NCBI GenBank assembly: GCA_945859605.1
Contig: OX243827.1
Location: 24,296,439-24,360,438 of the forward strand
Origin: Lumbricus rubellus
Lineage: Eukaryota; Annelida; Clitellata; Crassiclitellata; Lumbricidae
DNA length: 64,000 nucleotides
Direction of reading: 5' to 3'
Shown piece after piece: positions 25,345 to 37,349 of the stretch; position 1 is the stretch's first letter; every line of letters begins with the position of its first letter. Below the pieces are notes generated by a model. It ran no database searches and was not told where the DNA came from. It saw only the letters and a list, made by a program, of their open reading frames with translations. The position numbers and the translations under genes are program-made.

Positions 25345-25640
25345 TATAATTATATAAATTATATATAGACCTCTATGTATATATTTCTGTGTATATAAAT
25401 AAATATGTATGTTTATATAATTATATAAATTATACAGGTTTGTATATATATGTATATATTTCTGTGTAGGCCTATATAAATAAATAATATATATGTTTAT
25501 ATAATTATATAAATTATATATATGTATATATTTCTGTGTATATAAATAAATATGTTTGTTTATATAATTATATATAAATTATATAGCCTATATATACATA
25601 TATACATATATATTTGTGTGTATATAAATAAATGCGTATG
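25345..25640. repeat. AT-rich tandem repeat, four units of about 72-80 bp
   Basis: The marker ATATATTTCTGTG (or TTTGTG) followed by TATATAAATAAAT recurs at about 25380, 25455, 25527 and 25607. A (TA)n stretch precedes it at 25260-25315. Confidence 0.75.
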
Positions 25641-25948
25641 CCTAAGACGCGATGTTAATATCTGATAATTGAAAGGTATCGCGTGTTGCATTTGCGGTTG
25701 ATGTTCGCCTGTTCTGCGCGTGCTCGGAGCCACATCTGCTGAAAATAACGGATTAATATTGCGCTATTGTATACACCGTCGACCTGTCTATCAAACTGGA
25801 TCCAAATTCACCGACTGCATTCCTCTAATCCCTCGTCAACCAACCGTCTTTGTATAGCGCCTGAAATAGCTTTCGAAGCATGCGCTATAATAATACTGTG
25901 TACCGGTATGTTGCGAATGGCATTCTTCGCAATGCAGGCTAAGGGTTA

Positions 25949-26206
25949 CAGGTGCGGATCCAGGGAGGGGTGGCAATCCGGCCATGGCCCCTTCATTTAG
26001 AAATGCCCTTGTATCGTGGCCCTCCGCCCCATTTGGTCTGAACAAGCTTTCGAACAATGTATAATGGTATATTTTGAGGACATTTGGACTGGACGACTAA
26101 AAAAAGGTCATCAGCTTTTTTGGCGGACACGAAAGAAAATTTTTTCAGACCCATGGCCAAAAATCTTTGCCCCCCCCCCCGTCCAAAGTTCCTGTATCCG
26201 CCAATG
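25949..26206. mobile_element. hAT-like MITE (258 bp) with 8-bp duplication
   Basis: Ends CAGGTGCGGATCCAGG and inverse CATTGGCGGATACAGG. The flanks carry an identical 8-bp duplication AAGGGTTA (25941-25948 and 26207-26214). There is no coding frame. The interior shares GGACGACTAAAAAAAGGTCAT-type sequence with other MITEs of the window. Confidence 0.9.
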
Positions 26207-26379
26207 AAGGGTTATATCTTATGTGGCATGCTTGTGAGACCGAGTACCCAGTCCTCTCCTTTGCAGTCTTTTCTTCCCATTGACAACTGCGGTAAAAACT
26301 GAACCAGCGACTTCTCGGTTGATAGACCTGCGTGCTGACCACGTTACTGTTTAAAGTACCTAATGACGAATGAATGGTG

Positions 26380-26880
26380 AATAGAAAAGTGAAATGACTA
26401 ATTAATCATTTGTATGCAATTAGGTGCAATAAATAAATAGATATTTAATTAAATAAATTGACGAAATTATTAAATAAGTAAATTAATGGATGCAATAGCG
26501 AATTAATAAATAAGTAAGTAAGTGCAATACTGGATTGATGAGTAAATTAATAGGTCGAATGCTAAATAAATAAGCATATAAATAGGTGCAGTTATAGACG
26601 TATAGGTGCATTTATAAATAAATAATGAAATAAATAATGAAATAAATAAATAGAAACGTGATATGATCAGTATTTAATTTTAAAAAATTGGCGAAATTAT
26701 TATATAAGTAAATTAATGGATGCAATAGCGAATTAATAAATAAGTAAGTAAGTGCAATAATGGATTAATAAGTAGACCTAAATATATAGGTAAAATGCTA
26801 AATAAATAAGCAAATAAAAGCTGCAGTGTTAAACATTAGAGGTATAATAATAAATAAATGACCAATATGTTCAGTAATAG
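26380..26880. repeat. AT-rich duplicated segment (offset 230 bp)
   Basis: The segment starting CGAAATTATTAAATAAG at 26462 is repeated from 26692 with few changes over about 130 bp, including GGATGCAATAGCGAATTAAT. It sits just upstream of the CUB-like exon. Confidence 0.85.
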
Positions 26881-26951
26881 GCAAGTAAAAATAATATATA
26901 TAGTTGCAATAATAAAAATGAATAAATACTTGCTGATAATTCTATTGGCAG

Positions 26952-27392
26952 TGGAGAAACCTTTCGGCGCGTGCGACGGCGTCGACAGCGACCTATCCTG
27001 GTCGATCACCCGCTCCTCCAGGTCAGGCTTCATCTCAACGGGGACGATCCTGGACACCCGCTGTGGCAAGGAGGACTCCCCGATCCGGATCAGCGCCTGG
27101 CCTGGCCAGCGACTCAACATCACCGTCTACGACTTCAGCTACGCCGCCTCCCTGGTACCCGGGTCCCCGGTGGCCCCGGCTAACGCCCTGGTGCCCATGA
27201 CGCCAGGACTCGACTCGGAGTGTGGCCACTTCGTCGTGTTCTTTGATCCGGAGGTGAGGCGGCAGATCAAGGTTTGTCCGGGATTGAGACGGGTCCGGAA
27301 TGTCTACGTGACGGCCAATAGATCAGTTGATGTGTTCTTCAAACGAGTTGGACCTGACGTCTTCGATCAGCGATTCCTCATTCAGTATACAG
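26952..27392 (+). CDS. Membrane receptor gene, exon with CUB-like domain
   Basis: This 441-bp exon has an acceptor CTATTGGCAG before 26952 and a donor GTATTG at 27393, both phase 1. The product has four cysteines (in GACDG, DTRCGKE, SECGHF and KVCPG), a GQRLNITVYDF core and an end FLIQYTG. This fits a CUB domain of the extracellular protein-binding type, somewhat long because of a Pro/Ala insert. N-glycosylation sequons NIT and NRS are present. The exon is markedly more GC-rich than its AT-rich intron flanks. CUB is assigned from pattern, not by alignment. Confidence 0.75.
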
Positions 27393-27395
27393 GTA

Positions 27396-27525
27396 TTGAT
27401 TGATTGATTGATTGACTGACTGATTCGTTCGTTCGTTCATTCATTCGTTCGTTCGTTCGTTCATTCGTTCATTCGTTCATTCGTTCATTCGTTCATTCGT
27501 TCATTCGTTCATTCATTCATTAATT
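27396..27525. repeat. GATT and TTCG/TTCA repeats after a donor site
   Basis: Tetranucleotide repeats start four bases into the intron after the CUB-like exon. Confidence 0.9.
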
Positions 27526-27704
27526 CATTTGTTACAAATATTCATATACAGCCCTTCAAAATTTATTTTATATATGGTGGTCGCTTCAAGAACCAATTTA
27601 AAGTGGTAACTCCAGTCCAAAGTCTGGAGAAAAGAGGAGGTAATCACTAACCATCCTTGATACATGTGTGACACAGCATAGTTAAATAGGAACAATATTT
27701 TAAG

Positions 27705-28136
27705 CATAGATGTAAAAAACGATGAAAATAAAATAAAAAACGGTAAAAAACGACGTTTTTTTCAAAATAATAAAAAACGACAAAAAAACCATAAAAAACG
27801 GAAACGGAAAATAATTTGACTTTGCTACATCTAAAACCGCATTTTACCCTTGAAAACCTTGATTAGGAACCTACTACACGCAGGCTATCTCTTAAATGAT
27901 GATGTTAAACGATGAAATAATGACTTTTGTTAGCTGAATCCTTGAGAGTTGGCGGAAAACATAAGGAATATCAGAAAAAATTTAAATTAAGTGAAATAAT
28001 AACAGAAAGTAAATGAATAAATAAAGATAAAGAAATAATAAAAAACGATAAAAAACGATGGGAAAAATTAAAAACGAAAAAAACGACGTTTTTTGGGAGA
28101 GAATAAAAACGGAAAAAAACGTTTTTTACAACTATG
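27705..28136. mobile_element. hAT-like MITE (432 bp) built from AAAAAACG units
   Basis: Ends CATAGATGTAAAAAACG and inverse CATAGTTGTAAAAAACG, with a perfect 8-bp duplication ATTTTAAG on both sides (27697-27704 and 28137-28144). The interior is dominated by AAAAAACG repeats in both orientations, giving strong self-complementarity. No coding frame. Confidence 0.9.
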
Positions 28137-28144
28137 ATTTTAAG

Positions 28145-29107
28145 TAATGGTGTCTCCTCGATTGTTTCTTTTGAAACATAGAGAGGTCTGGTTTGTGGAT
28201 AGTTAGAGATCAAGGGGTCTGTATTAAGAGTGATAGTTTAAAGTGGTGGAAAAGTTGCATGCCCTCTTAAACATAGATGAATTTTGAATACTCATTTGAA
28301 CTTGAACAGGTCGAAATCAGCTTCTCATTTTAAATAATATGATGTCTTAGCTTTCAATAGGCTAGCTTTTCACTTTACGAATTTACTGATTACTTATTCG
28401 TTAACCTGCCTCGATAAATGATTTATTGCATGCATTTGTGATGTAAGCTCATAATACACGAGGTGCAATTTTCTGTAGACTAACCCCGGTTATCGTTTAA
28501 AAACATTATTACATTTGCACCACACTTACATTACATTTAAAAAGTGCTACATTATTACATTTGCATTGCACAGTGCACACATAAGATTTCCACAACTGTT
28601 ACAATTACGCTATATTTACACTACGTCAGATTACAGTTACATTACTCAGCGGTGCGTTAGAATGAATGAATGAATATTTTTGCATGTTATTTTTATATAT
28701 GTGGCATTCTGCCTTCTCATCTTAAACAGGAGCAACAACCTACTTTATTAGATTAGAGACGATGATGCCATTAAACGAGCATAAGATGTTGGAATCCAAA
28801 ATGTCGCACGGATCTGGAGAGGTCGATATCAACTGCACTGAATGTTGAAAAACACTGAATTAATATGATGCTATTAAACACCTCAGAAACAAGTGCAATT
28901 GATGCTATGAGTAGTATTATACGGAACAATCAAAACAAATGATTTATTTGGACTCAAAACTCTCAGTAACATTTCGCATCTGAAGAAGATTTCACGCGAC
29001 ATCTACGTCGGTTTTTCGAGCAATTGATTATTCAGAGATTTTATGGTGCGCTAGAAGTGATGAATTACATGTACATTACATTACATGACGTGTTTGGTGT
29101 CGTTCAG
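28145..29107. other. Intron sequence, no exon seen
   Basis: AT-rich DNA with repeated TTACATTTGCA-like words near 28510-28570. No splice-bounded coding segment is recognisable until 29108. Confidence 0.5.
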
Positions 29108-29260
29108 TGTTGGGCTGTGCTGAGATTCGTCCATCAGAAGACATGTGGATGAATCGTGGAGAGACTGAGGCGGATATCGGATGCAGAACAACGGAACAGA
29201 AATGGAGATTGACTTGTGTGGACAACCGTTGGGAAGGAACGATTGGAAACTGCTCCAACT
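29108..29260 (+). CDS. Membrane receptor gene, exon with sushi/CCP domain
   Basis: This 153-bp phase 1-1 exon has an acceptor GTCGTTCAG and a strong donor GTAAGA at 29261. It encodes a 51-residue module with four cysteines (GCAE, IGCRT, LTCVD, GNC) and the typical C-terminal pattern RWEGTIGNC. This matches the sushi (complement control protein) fold, found in extracellular adhesion and receptor proteins. Its last base is T, which has a consequence for splicing to the exon at 33492 (see findings). Confidence 0.75.
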
Positions 29261-29284
29261 GTAAGAATCACTAATATAGTAATA

Positions 29285-29725
<441 letters not shown>

Positions 29726-29859
29726 AACAATTCTTTTGCCTCACACCCTGCCCGGAGACGCGAGGCCTGACCCACCAGACGTTTATTCCAGAAATAGTAA
29801 TAATTATAATCTCTAATTTTCTGGGGGAATGAAGCTTTCCAGAGCAATAAAATAGAATG

Positions 29860-30530
29860 ACGACGATGATGATGATGATGATGATGATGATGACGTCGAC
29901 GACGACGACGACGGTGATGAAGACGCTGACGATGCTGATGTTGCGTTTATCCTTCTCTTCCTCCCACGCCTCAACCTCTTCATCCTTTTCTTCTCCGCAT
30001 TCTTCTCTGTATTTCTCTTCCTGCATTCTTCATATTGCTCAACGCACTTTGCGTTCTTCTTCCTCGCATGATTCTTTTTCGCATTGTTCTTCTTCCTCCC
30101 CCTCTTCCTCCTCCCTCTCATGATCTTCCTTTTTCTCCTCTTCCTCCAAATTTTCTCTTCTTTGCATTATCTTCTTCTTCCTCCTCCTCTTCCTCCTCCT
30201 CCTATTTCTCATCATCTTCCTCCTCTTCCTCCTCCTCCAATGTTTCTTCCTTTCTGCTATTTTTTCTTCCTCCTCCTCCTTCTCCTCCTCATTTTCATCC
30301 TCTCTCTCCTCCTTTAATTTTCTCTTCTTTGCATTTTGCTCCTCCTACTCCTTCTTCTCCACTTCCTCCTCTTCCTTCTCCTCCACTTCCTCCTCTTCCT
30401 TCTCCTCCACTTCCTCCTCTTCCTTCTCCTCCATTTTCGCTCTTCTTTGGATGCTTCGCATTCTTCTTTTTCTCCGCATTCTTCTTCGTCATCATCGCAT
30501 TATTCCTTTTCGTCTTCCTCACAAAATAAA
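29860..30530. repeat. GATGAC repeat and polypyrimidine CTT/CTC tract
   Basis: GATGATGACGACG repeats (29865-29930) are followed by a long pyrimidine-rich tract. Three tandem 30-bp units of TTCTCCACTTCCTCCTCTTCC type occur at 30355-30435. Confidence 0.85.
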
Positions 30531-32155
30531 GAGCCTAATGCTGTCTGTCAGAGAAAAGAGATTCCTTGAAAAGGTTTCGACGCCACTGATAAAGACCGAA
30601 GCCAGCCGAAGACACCGAGTCATTAGAGCCATGATGCAGCAACTAGTCATGTACCTGACACACGATTTTCACGTATTATGAACTGCAGCCTATAATTAGA
30701 ACAATTATTCCCCTTTAACAATACTTGTCGGGCAGAAACATGACGCTGGGAAGGCTACGTGGGAGAGGGAAAACTTACGGGTGCCATCAGAAAAGCAAGG
30801 AACTCATACATGTATCTGAAAAGGTCTAAGTGAGAGTCGGACGCGATTCCCTATTGTATTGAGTGAAGAGTGTCGCGTTGTATAGGAAAGGAACGCATTA
30901 AGCAGATGCATTATATACAGGGTGCGCCAAAAAAGACCTCCCTAGGTTTTTTGGCAATATCTTGACCAAAAGTAAGAATTTCAAAATGAAATTTTACAGT
31001 CTTATAGACAATTCATATTTACACATGATGGCCAGATTTCATCCTCTTGACCCTATGCGCGGCCGCCCATGCATGTTCTTCATCTACATGTAGGTTCCCA
31101 TTCTGTTCTATCACCTACATATTATCGTTCTCAATACCCTTTAACGACCAGCTACATATGTTTTCAATGCATTTTAGAAATATTAGTACACACGCTTGTC
31201 TGTTAGTCTTTAAAGGATTAAGACATGATTGACGATCTCTTTTATAAATTACTAATCCACCATTGGCTGCCTCCTCCTCCTCCTCATATCTAATCCTCTG
31301 GATGCTGACCTCATTACTTCCGGTTTAGCTGCGCCATCTTTTGATAACGTCTGCATTAAACCCCGGCGCAACAGAAGCGACTAATTACTTAATTACACTT
31401 AATCCTAATTATTATACGATGAATCCGTCTGCTTGCCTGTCCGTTTGTCTGTCCGTCCAAGTAGTTCTGAGCGTTTGATTCCCGCATGTAAACCTTACAG
31501 GGAGGAATCAGATGTGGTGTTCCCTGTGGGATCTGTAAATCATGAACGTCGAAATATCACGGAGGACGATTCAAGAGTCTGTGATTCGCACGCAGTCTCA
31601 GATAGATAGGTTACGATGAAATAGCAGCGGCGGACCCTTGGAAAGAGGCGAGGAATTGTCACAAACACACACGTACGTACGAGGACAAACGCTGACGCAG
31701 ACAAGGTCAGGCGGAAAGATTTATAAACATACACCACACACACACACACACACACATACACAGTTTTACACACATACAGTTAGCTATAATTTTTTTATAT
31801 TATATTTAGCCAACCGGAGGGCCTATAATTATACACAATGTATACAAAAAATGAGCAGATACACAACGTAGAAAGCAAAAATAGACATAATCATATAATA
31901 TTATATACAGTATATGTATATATATATATATATATATATGTTTGTGTGTGCGCGCGTACGCGTGGGTGCGCATGCGCGTGGGTACGCTCGCGAGCACGCG
32001 CGTCTGTGTCAACCGCTGTATTAAGTCTTATTATACACCGGGGAGCACCGCATCGTGACATGCATTCATGCGCGCGTGAGACAATGAAGGAGAAATGAAG
32101 GTCAAAGGGTGACATCATGCAGTCGATAATTGTAGTCATGTTATATGAGAGATGG
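30531..32155. other. Intron sequence; possible unseen exon
   Basis: An ACAGGGTGCGCCAAAAAAGA motif at 30918 resembles mariner-type ends, but a second end was not found. CA repeats occur at 31735-31760 and TA/CG-rich sequence at 31915-32005. An exon is expected somewhere between 29261 and 33491, but none could be chosen with confidence. Confidence 0.4.
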
Positions 32156-32159
32156 ACGT

Positions 32160-32455
32160 GCGATTCACACCTGGGATGGATGCACTGATGGATTGATGGA
32201 TAGGTGGATGGATGGATAGGTGGATGGATGGGTGGATGGATGGTTGGATGGATGGATAGATGGATGGATGGGTGAATGGATTGATGGATGGATGGATGCA
32301 TTGATGGGTGGATGGATGGATGGGTGAATGGATGGATGGATGTATGGTTGGATGAATGGATGGATGTATGGTTGGATGAATGGATGGATGTATGGTTGGA
32401 TGAATGGATGGATGGGTGGATGGATTGGTGGATGGATGGGTGGATGGATTGAGAG
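32160..32455. repeat. GGAT/GGTT tetranucleotide repeat
   Basis: GATGGATG units with GGTTGGAT and GGTG variants. The minus strand reads poly-HPSI. A complementary CATC/CATT repeat lies at 32980-33275. Confidence 0.95.
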
Positions 32456-32979
32456 GAAGGCGGACGAATGTATGCATGATGAAATGGATGTAACAATGGA
32501 TGGGTGAATTAAGGAGCTATATAACAGCAAAGAAAGGGAAATTGGGGAAAAGAAAACATGGAGAGAAAGGTAGAAGGAAAGAAACGACTGAAGGACGATG
32601 AGTGGACGGAGAAAAGGACGGTTTAACGGAAGGATTCTTTCAATTGTTCTTTTATCTTTGTTGTTATTGTTGTTGCTGTAGTTGTTGTTGTTGTTGTTGC
32701 TGTTGTAGTTGTTCCTTTTGGAGCTACAGTTGACATTGAAATCGACCGAAATCTTGAACATGGTGAATAAACCAACAAAGTATTTATTGTAGCTAAATGA
32801 TTGCATTAGATTGTGTTAATTAATTATGGACGCTATATAAATGAATTCTGATCGATTGATTGAATTAACTAAATTTGAAAGGAACTGTGCCTCACATGAT
32901 CGCACCGAAATAATAAATTAATTTGAAGGGCAGATGATCTAGGCCTAGGATTCTATGAAGCTAAATTATGCAAAATTTA

Positions 32980-33275
32980 TCCATCCATCCATATAATTCA
33001 TGCATCTTTCCATCCATCTATCCATCTATCCATCTATCCATCTATCCAACCATTCGTCCATCCTTCCATCTATTCATCCAACCATTCATCCATCCTTCCA
33101 TATAATCCATGTATCTTTCCATGCATCATTCCATCCATCTATCTATCCATCCATCCATCTTTCCATCTATTCATCCATCCATTCATCAATTATTCCATAT
33201 AAATTATATATAAATAATCCATTCATCTTTCCATGCATCCAGTCATCCATTCATCCATGCACCCATTCATCTATC
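32980..33275. repeat. CCAT repeat
   Basis: Degenerate CATCCATC and CATTCATC units within the same intron. Between 32456 and 32979 there is a TTG run (32655-32715) and no exon. Confidence 0.9.
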
Positions 33276-33491
33276 GGCTATAGCCATCCATTTAGAATGT
33301 TTAGAAATTATTTGATGCGTGATGCTTTTGCAAGTGGTTCAAAACAGAATGGTGATCACCAAAGTACATGTATATTAATGGATTTAGATTCACATTTGTT
33401 TATATTATTAAACTGCCGTTTTGCAACTATTCAAATTGATTCGAAAGTGAATGAAATGCATAATCATGTGTTTGTTTCATTCTTGTCACAG

Positions 33492-33579
33492 GAAGAGGAA
33501 TTGTGATCGTGTTGTGTGTCGCTCTGCTCATGGGAATTGTCGTCTTGGTCCTAGGAGCACTTGGCCTTCTCTTACGACG
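33492..33579 (+). CDS. Membrane receptor gene, transmembrane exon
   Basis: An 88-bp exon between the acceptor CTTGTCACAG and the donor GTATAT at 33580. It encodes GRGIVIVLCVALLMGIVVLV followed by LGALGLLLRR, a single hydrophobic helix of about 25 residues with a basic stop-transfer end. It enters in phase 1 and leaves in phase 2, and the next exon at 35543 completes the arginine codon exactly. In-frame stops upstream (33452-33463) leave 33490-33491 as the only workable acceptor. Joined directly to the sushi exon it would begin with a TGA, so another exon or an alternative form is implied. Confidence 0.8.
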
Positions 33580-33641
33580 GTATATATTATAATAATATAC
33601 ACACATATATAAATTATATATATATATAATTATGTATATGA

Positions 33642-33815
33642 TAGTGTTATAGAAATGCACGATGATATTGCTATAGGAATGCACGATGCTATTGCTATAG
33701 GAATGCACGATGCTATTGCTATAGGAATGCACGATGCTATTGCTATAGGAATGCACGATGCTATTGTTATAGCAATGTCATCAATAGCGTCGTGCATTCC
33801 TATAGCAATATAATC
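33642..33815. repeat. 24-bp tandem repeat with an inverted terminal unit
   Basis: Five units of ATAGGAATGCACGATGCTAT type at 24-bp spacing are followed immediately by an inverted copy (33775-33813, CGTCGTGCATTCCTATAGCA). Any one unit can pair with the inverted copy as a hairpin. Confidence 0.9.
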
Positions 33816-34114
33816 GTCCGTTGCCATAGTGATAGCATCGCATTCCCGTCGGTTGTTTATAAGAATGCAGAACTGTAATAAGACTCGTGACGACAAACAA
33901 GGCCAAATCCATTCGCACGTGTCCGTCGAGAATGCCGCACAGTGAAGAAGTATATAGTCTTCCAATGTTCGTGGGTCTATAACAGATACGTGACAATTGA
34001 TCGGCCATAGCAACGACGGAAATATCGGTCGAGGCCATGACATGCCATGCAGTCACTGTGTCAAGTATATCAACAGTAGAGACCGTCCCCACAAATCGAA
34101 ACAGGGAGTGGGAG

Positions 34115-34480
34115 GGCAGGGAGAGACAGACAGACAGAGACAGACAGGGACAGAGAGAGGAGAGATACACACACAGACAAGCATAGAAACAGAGGCATAT
34201 ATACAGACAGATAGACAGACAGACAGAGACAGAGAGGGGTAAGAGAAGAACAGACAGAAACACAGACAGACATAGAGACAGAGGCATACAGACACACAGA
34301 TAGACAAACAGAGACAGAGAGGGAGAGAGATATATAGACACTGTATTCGACAGACGGACAGACAGACAGGCAGACAGACATAGAGGGAGGGAGAGAGATA
34401 GACAGAAAGACAGAAAGGCAGACAGACAGACAGACATAGAGACAGCAAAAGACAGATAGACAGACAGAGACAAGCAGACA
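34115..34480. repeat. GACAGA-rich purine repeat
   Basis: Degenerate GACA/GAGA repeat in the intron between transmembrane and cytoplasmic exons. Positions 33816-34114 show nothing else recognisable. Confidence 0.9.
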
Positions 34481-34783
34481 TACCGGTACGTACATGAATA
34501 AAAAATTCAAACAAACATTCATATCGAAAGACACATGTACACGTACAAACGTCGTACATGTACATATAGGCTATACATATTGAATCATACATGCAATGTC
34601 ATGCATGCATGCAGAGCATTGCAGACCTAGAAGGTCTTCTCTCCAATGTTTTTTTCTGCATCTCGCTGTCACGATTTCTTATCGTCACATCCAAATATTA
34701 TAGAAGTCGAAAAATGTTTTTGTCACTCGCTGTATATATGGTCACGCGATTGTCACGACTTTGTCATCAATACACTGAGCTTA

Positions 34784-35120
34784 TGCATGCATGTATGCAT
34801 GTATGTATGTATGTATGTATGTATGTATGTATGTATGTATGTATGTATGTATGTATGTATGTATGTATGTATGTATGTATGTATGTATGTATGTATGTAT
34901 GTATGTATGTATGTATGTATGTATGTATGTATGTATGTATGTATGTATGTATGTATGTATGTATGTATGTATGTATGTATGTATGTATGTATGTATGTAT
35001 GTATGTATGTATGTATGTATGTATGTATGTATGTATGTATGTATGTATGTATGTATGTATGTATGTATGTATGTATGTATGTATGTATGTATGTATGTAT
35101 GTATGTATGTATGTATGTAC
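34784..35120. repeat. TATG tetranucleotide repeat
   Basis: About 330 bp of near-perfect (TATG)n, third kilobase-scale or sub-kilobase CATA/TATG array in the window. Confidence 0.97.
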
Positions 35121-35194
35121 GTACATACGTATGTTAGCCTTAGTTAAGTTTTGATTTATTTTGATTTATTTTGATTTATTACATGTATGATGGA

Positions 35195-35402
35195 AAATAG
35201 AATATAATTTTATTGTGCTGAATCTGTTAACGCCTAGAACCAGGAAATGTGCATAGGTGGCCCTAGCCAGCGGGACTCTGCAGTCCCTTCTGGGTTTCCT
35301 TTTGTTACCATTAGCGTTTGTGTTTTATTTTGATGTGATGATATATATCTTGTGTGCTTTTTTGGCTCAATAAAAAAATTAATTGATTGATTGATTGATT
35401 GT
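35195..35402 (+). mobile_element. LINE 3' end with TTGA tail
   Basis: A 3'-UTR-like segment ends with GCTCAATAAAAAAATTAATT followed by a (GATT)n tail, as in CR1/L2-type non-LTR retrotransposons that end in short tandem tails. No reverse transcriptase remains. Confidence 0.5.
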
Positions 35403-35542
35403 ATGTATGCATATAATTATTCTGGCGTTTTCAGTCCCCTCGCAATTACCACGCCCCCTCAAAAACAATCGACGTCCAAGTCCGTTCGGGGGCATGTCAT
35501 TCCCGTTTGACCCTCTCCATCCTCTTTAAATTATACTTCCAG

Positions 35543-36242
35543 GTTCCAGCGCCAGTCCAACCACGATCTCGACTCCTTCCGGGCGGACGGAAAGAAACCG
35601 GAAGCGGCCGAATACTGCCAGGCGATGTGCGCAGCCGCCGCCCACCTCGAGGCCGAACTGACCGAACCGACATCCGGTCTGACGTCATCGTCCGCCTGCA
35701 AGTATGTCGTCCACCATTGCGTCTGCCAGGACGGAAGCCGACTGTTCACCGAAAACAACTACGCCCCAGTCCGTCTGGACACCACCTCCACCACCTCCAC
35801 TTCTTCCGCCACCGGAGGCAACAGTGCGCATGCGCCGCCGGAAGTGTTCGGCCATCCGTTTCCGGTGGCGTTCGGCCGGGTCAAGTCGGACGCGCGGAAG
35901 TGTGTTCAGTCGACTATGGCTGCAGACGGTGGTGATTCCGGTGGGCATCTGCAGAGACAGGGGGAAGCGGCGGCGGCCGGTGGCTATCGGTCGGTGACTG
36001 CCTCGCCGACCGATCGCAACGCCCTCACGACCGTCCTCCACCAGGGCGACCTGTCGACGGACTTTGAGGCTTGCTCGTGCGGGTTGCAGACGCCCGGGAC
36101 GGCGGCCGTCGAGCTCTACCCCGACGACCAGGGGAAGTACGCGTTCTGGAGGACGACCCAGAGGCGCCTGCAGGCGTCGGCCGCGTACTGCCCCGTCTAC
36201 AGCGGACAATGCTCACAGATTGCAGAGGAGTTCCTAAAATGA
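35543..36242 (+). CDS. Membrane receptor gene, last exon: cytoplasmic tail
   Basis: The acceptor TTATACTTCCAG precedes 35543. The exon enters in phase 2 and completes a CGG arginine codon, so the membrane helix continues as RRRFQRQSNHDLDSFRADGKK. The 232-residue GC-rich tail is Ala/Ser/Thr-rich, with cysteines, a Thr/Ser run (LDTTSTTSTSSATG) and tyrosines in YxxV-like settings (NYAPV, YRSV). No catalytic domain is recognised. The stop TGA is at 36240-36242. This makes the protein a single-pass type I receptor or adhesion molecule: SUEL, CUB-like, sushi, helix, tail. Codon use and lack of stops over 230 codons support a real exon; function is unknown. Confidence 0.75.
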
Positions 36243-36632
36243 CGTCATTGCATCATGATCGTTGCCGCTTGCATGAAATGACGTCAGAGAATTACACTTC
36301 AATGGTTATATACTCCATGACGTGTTTGTTGTTACGATGACGCCGTTGCATTGTTATCACCTCACGCATTAAATGACGTCGTAGAATGCTTTCGTGTATG
36401 AAAATTAATGACGTTGCTGAGGATCTATTATTGTTCCACGTATTCAATGACGTCATGGAGCTGTGCTATCACCACTCGCATGAAATGACGTCACTTGACG
36501 TCATGGCACATTTATTTATTTACGTAATATGTAATGAAGTCCTGGCATTATTATCGCCCACGCATGAGATGCGCCGCGTGCGTAATGACGTCACAGTGTA
36601 AATCGTCATCCCACGCACTAAACGACGTCATT
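36240..36632. promoter_or_regulatory. Cluster of TGACGTCA (CRE-type) palindromes at the 3' end of the receptor gene
   Basis: Perfect TGACGTCA at 36240-36247, 36279-36286, 36448-36455, 36486-36493, 36496-36503 and 36586-36593, with one-mismatch versions near 36318, 36374, 36419 and 36623. Several are embedded in a loose CACGCATGAAATGACGTCA repeat. TGACGTCA is the binding site of CREB/ATF factors. Whether this is regulatory or only a degenerate tandem repeat cannot be told from sequence. Confidence 0.5.
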
Positions 36633-37136
36633 TTATATTTATTCCTCCACGTATGTAATGATGACCTCATGACATCACTACGGCCCGCACGCATGAAATG
36701 ACCAATAGCTGCAGCAGACGTCGGGTATTGATTTCAACTTGGAATTACGCCACGCTTATTTTTTTGTTCCGTCTCTTGTTCGAAACGTAACGAGTAATAA
36801 CTAATTAATATGCTCAAGGAATTGCAGACATTGTATTGTGTCAGATGATAATATTATCTCATTGACATTTTGACGATCTGGCAAAAATATACAAATGTGA
36901 GACGTAGAAAAAATAATTCTGGAATAGACAAAAACTGGAATGGAAATATGTGTAAAGAACAGAGAAAGATGATAATTGCATTTTAAATCGGGAAAAAAAA
37001 TAAACAAGGAGTAAGCTTAGAGTAACTGTTTATGAGCTGGTGACGCACGAGTCAGACAGATGAAGTAGTTCTGACACAGGCACGAACTAGCTTTTGGTAA
37101 TGAATAGTATTATTATTCGTTTGTTTTGTTTGTTTG
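36633..37136. other. 3' flank of the receptor gene
   Basis: A possible polyadenylation signal AATAAA is at 36999-37004. Otherwise nothing is recognised. Confidence 0.35.
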
Positions 37137-37349
37137 TTTGTGCACATGTTATAGTGCCCCTCCAAGCTTCCTACTCAGAGGCGCTTCCGACTACAGCGCG
37201 GACACTGCATCGGAGTTTCAAGCCGAAGCGCTGAGCAATTGCGAGTGAAGGACTTGTCCAAGGTCCCTACGCGGCGACTTGAGGTGAATTCGAATCTGCA
37301 ACCCTGTGGCTGCAAAGCAACGAACATACCACTACACCACCGCGCCCCA
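37137..37349 (-). repeat. tRNA-derived SINE copy, minus strand
   Basis: Inverse of the family at 13586: GGGGCGCGGTGGTGTAGTGG head at the right end, B box as GATTCGAATTC (diverged), body and CACTATAACATGTGCACA tail at the left end. Confidence 0.85.

Noticed and set aside
31501..31534. Missing exon between sushi and transmembrane exons
   Set aside because: It has a good acceptor and a GTAAAT donor, but its 34-bp length would shift the phase and so cannot join the flanking exons.
35497..36216. Minus-strand frames of 63-174 codons over the cytoplasmic exon
   Set aside because: Antisense shadows of a GC-rich exon whose plus-strand frame continues the transmembrane exon in phase.
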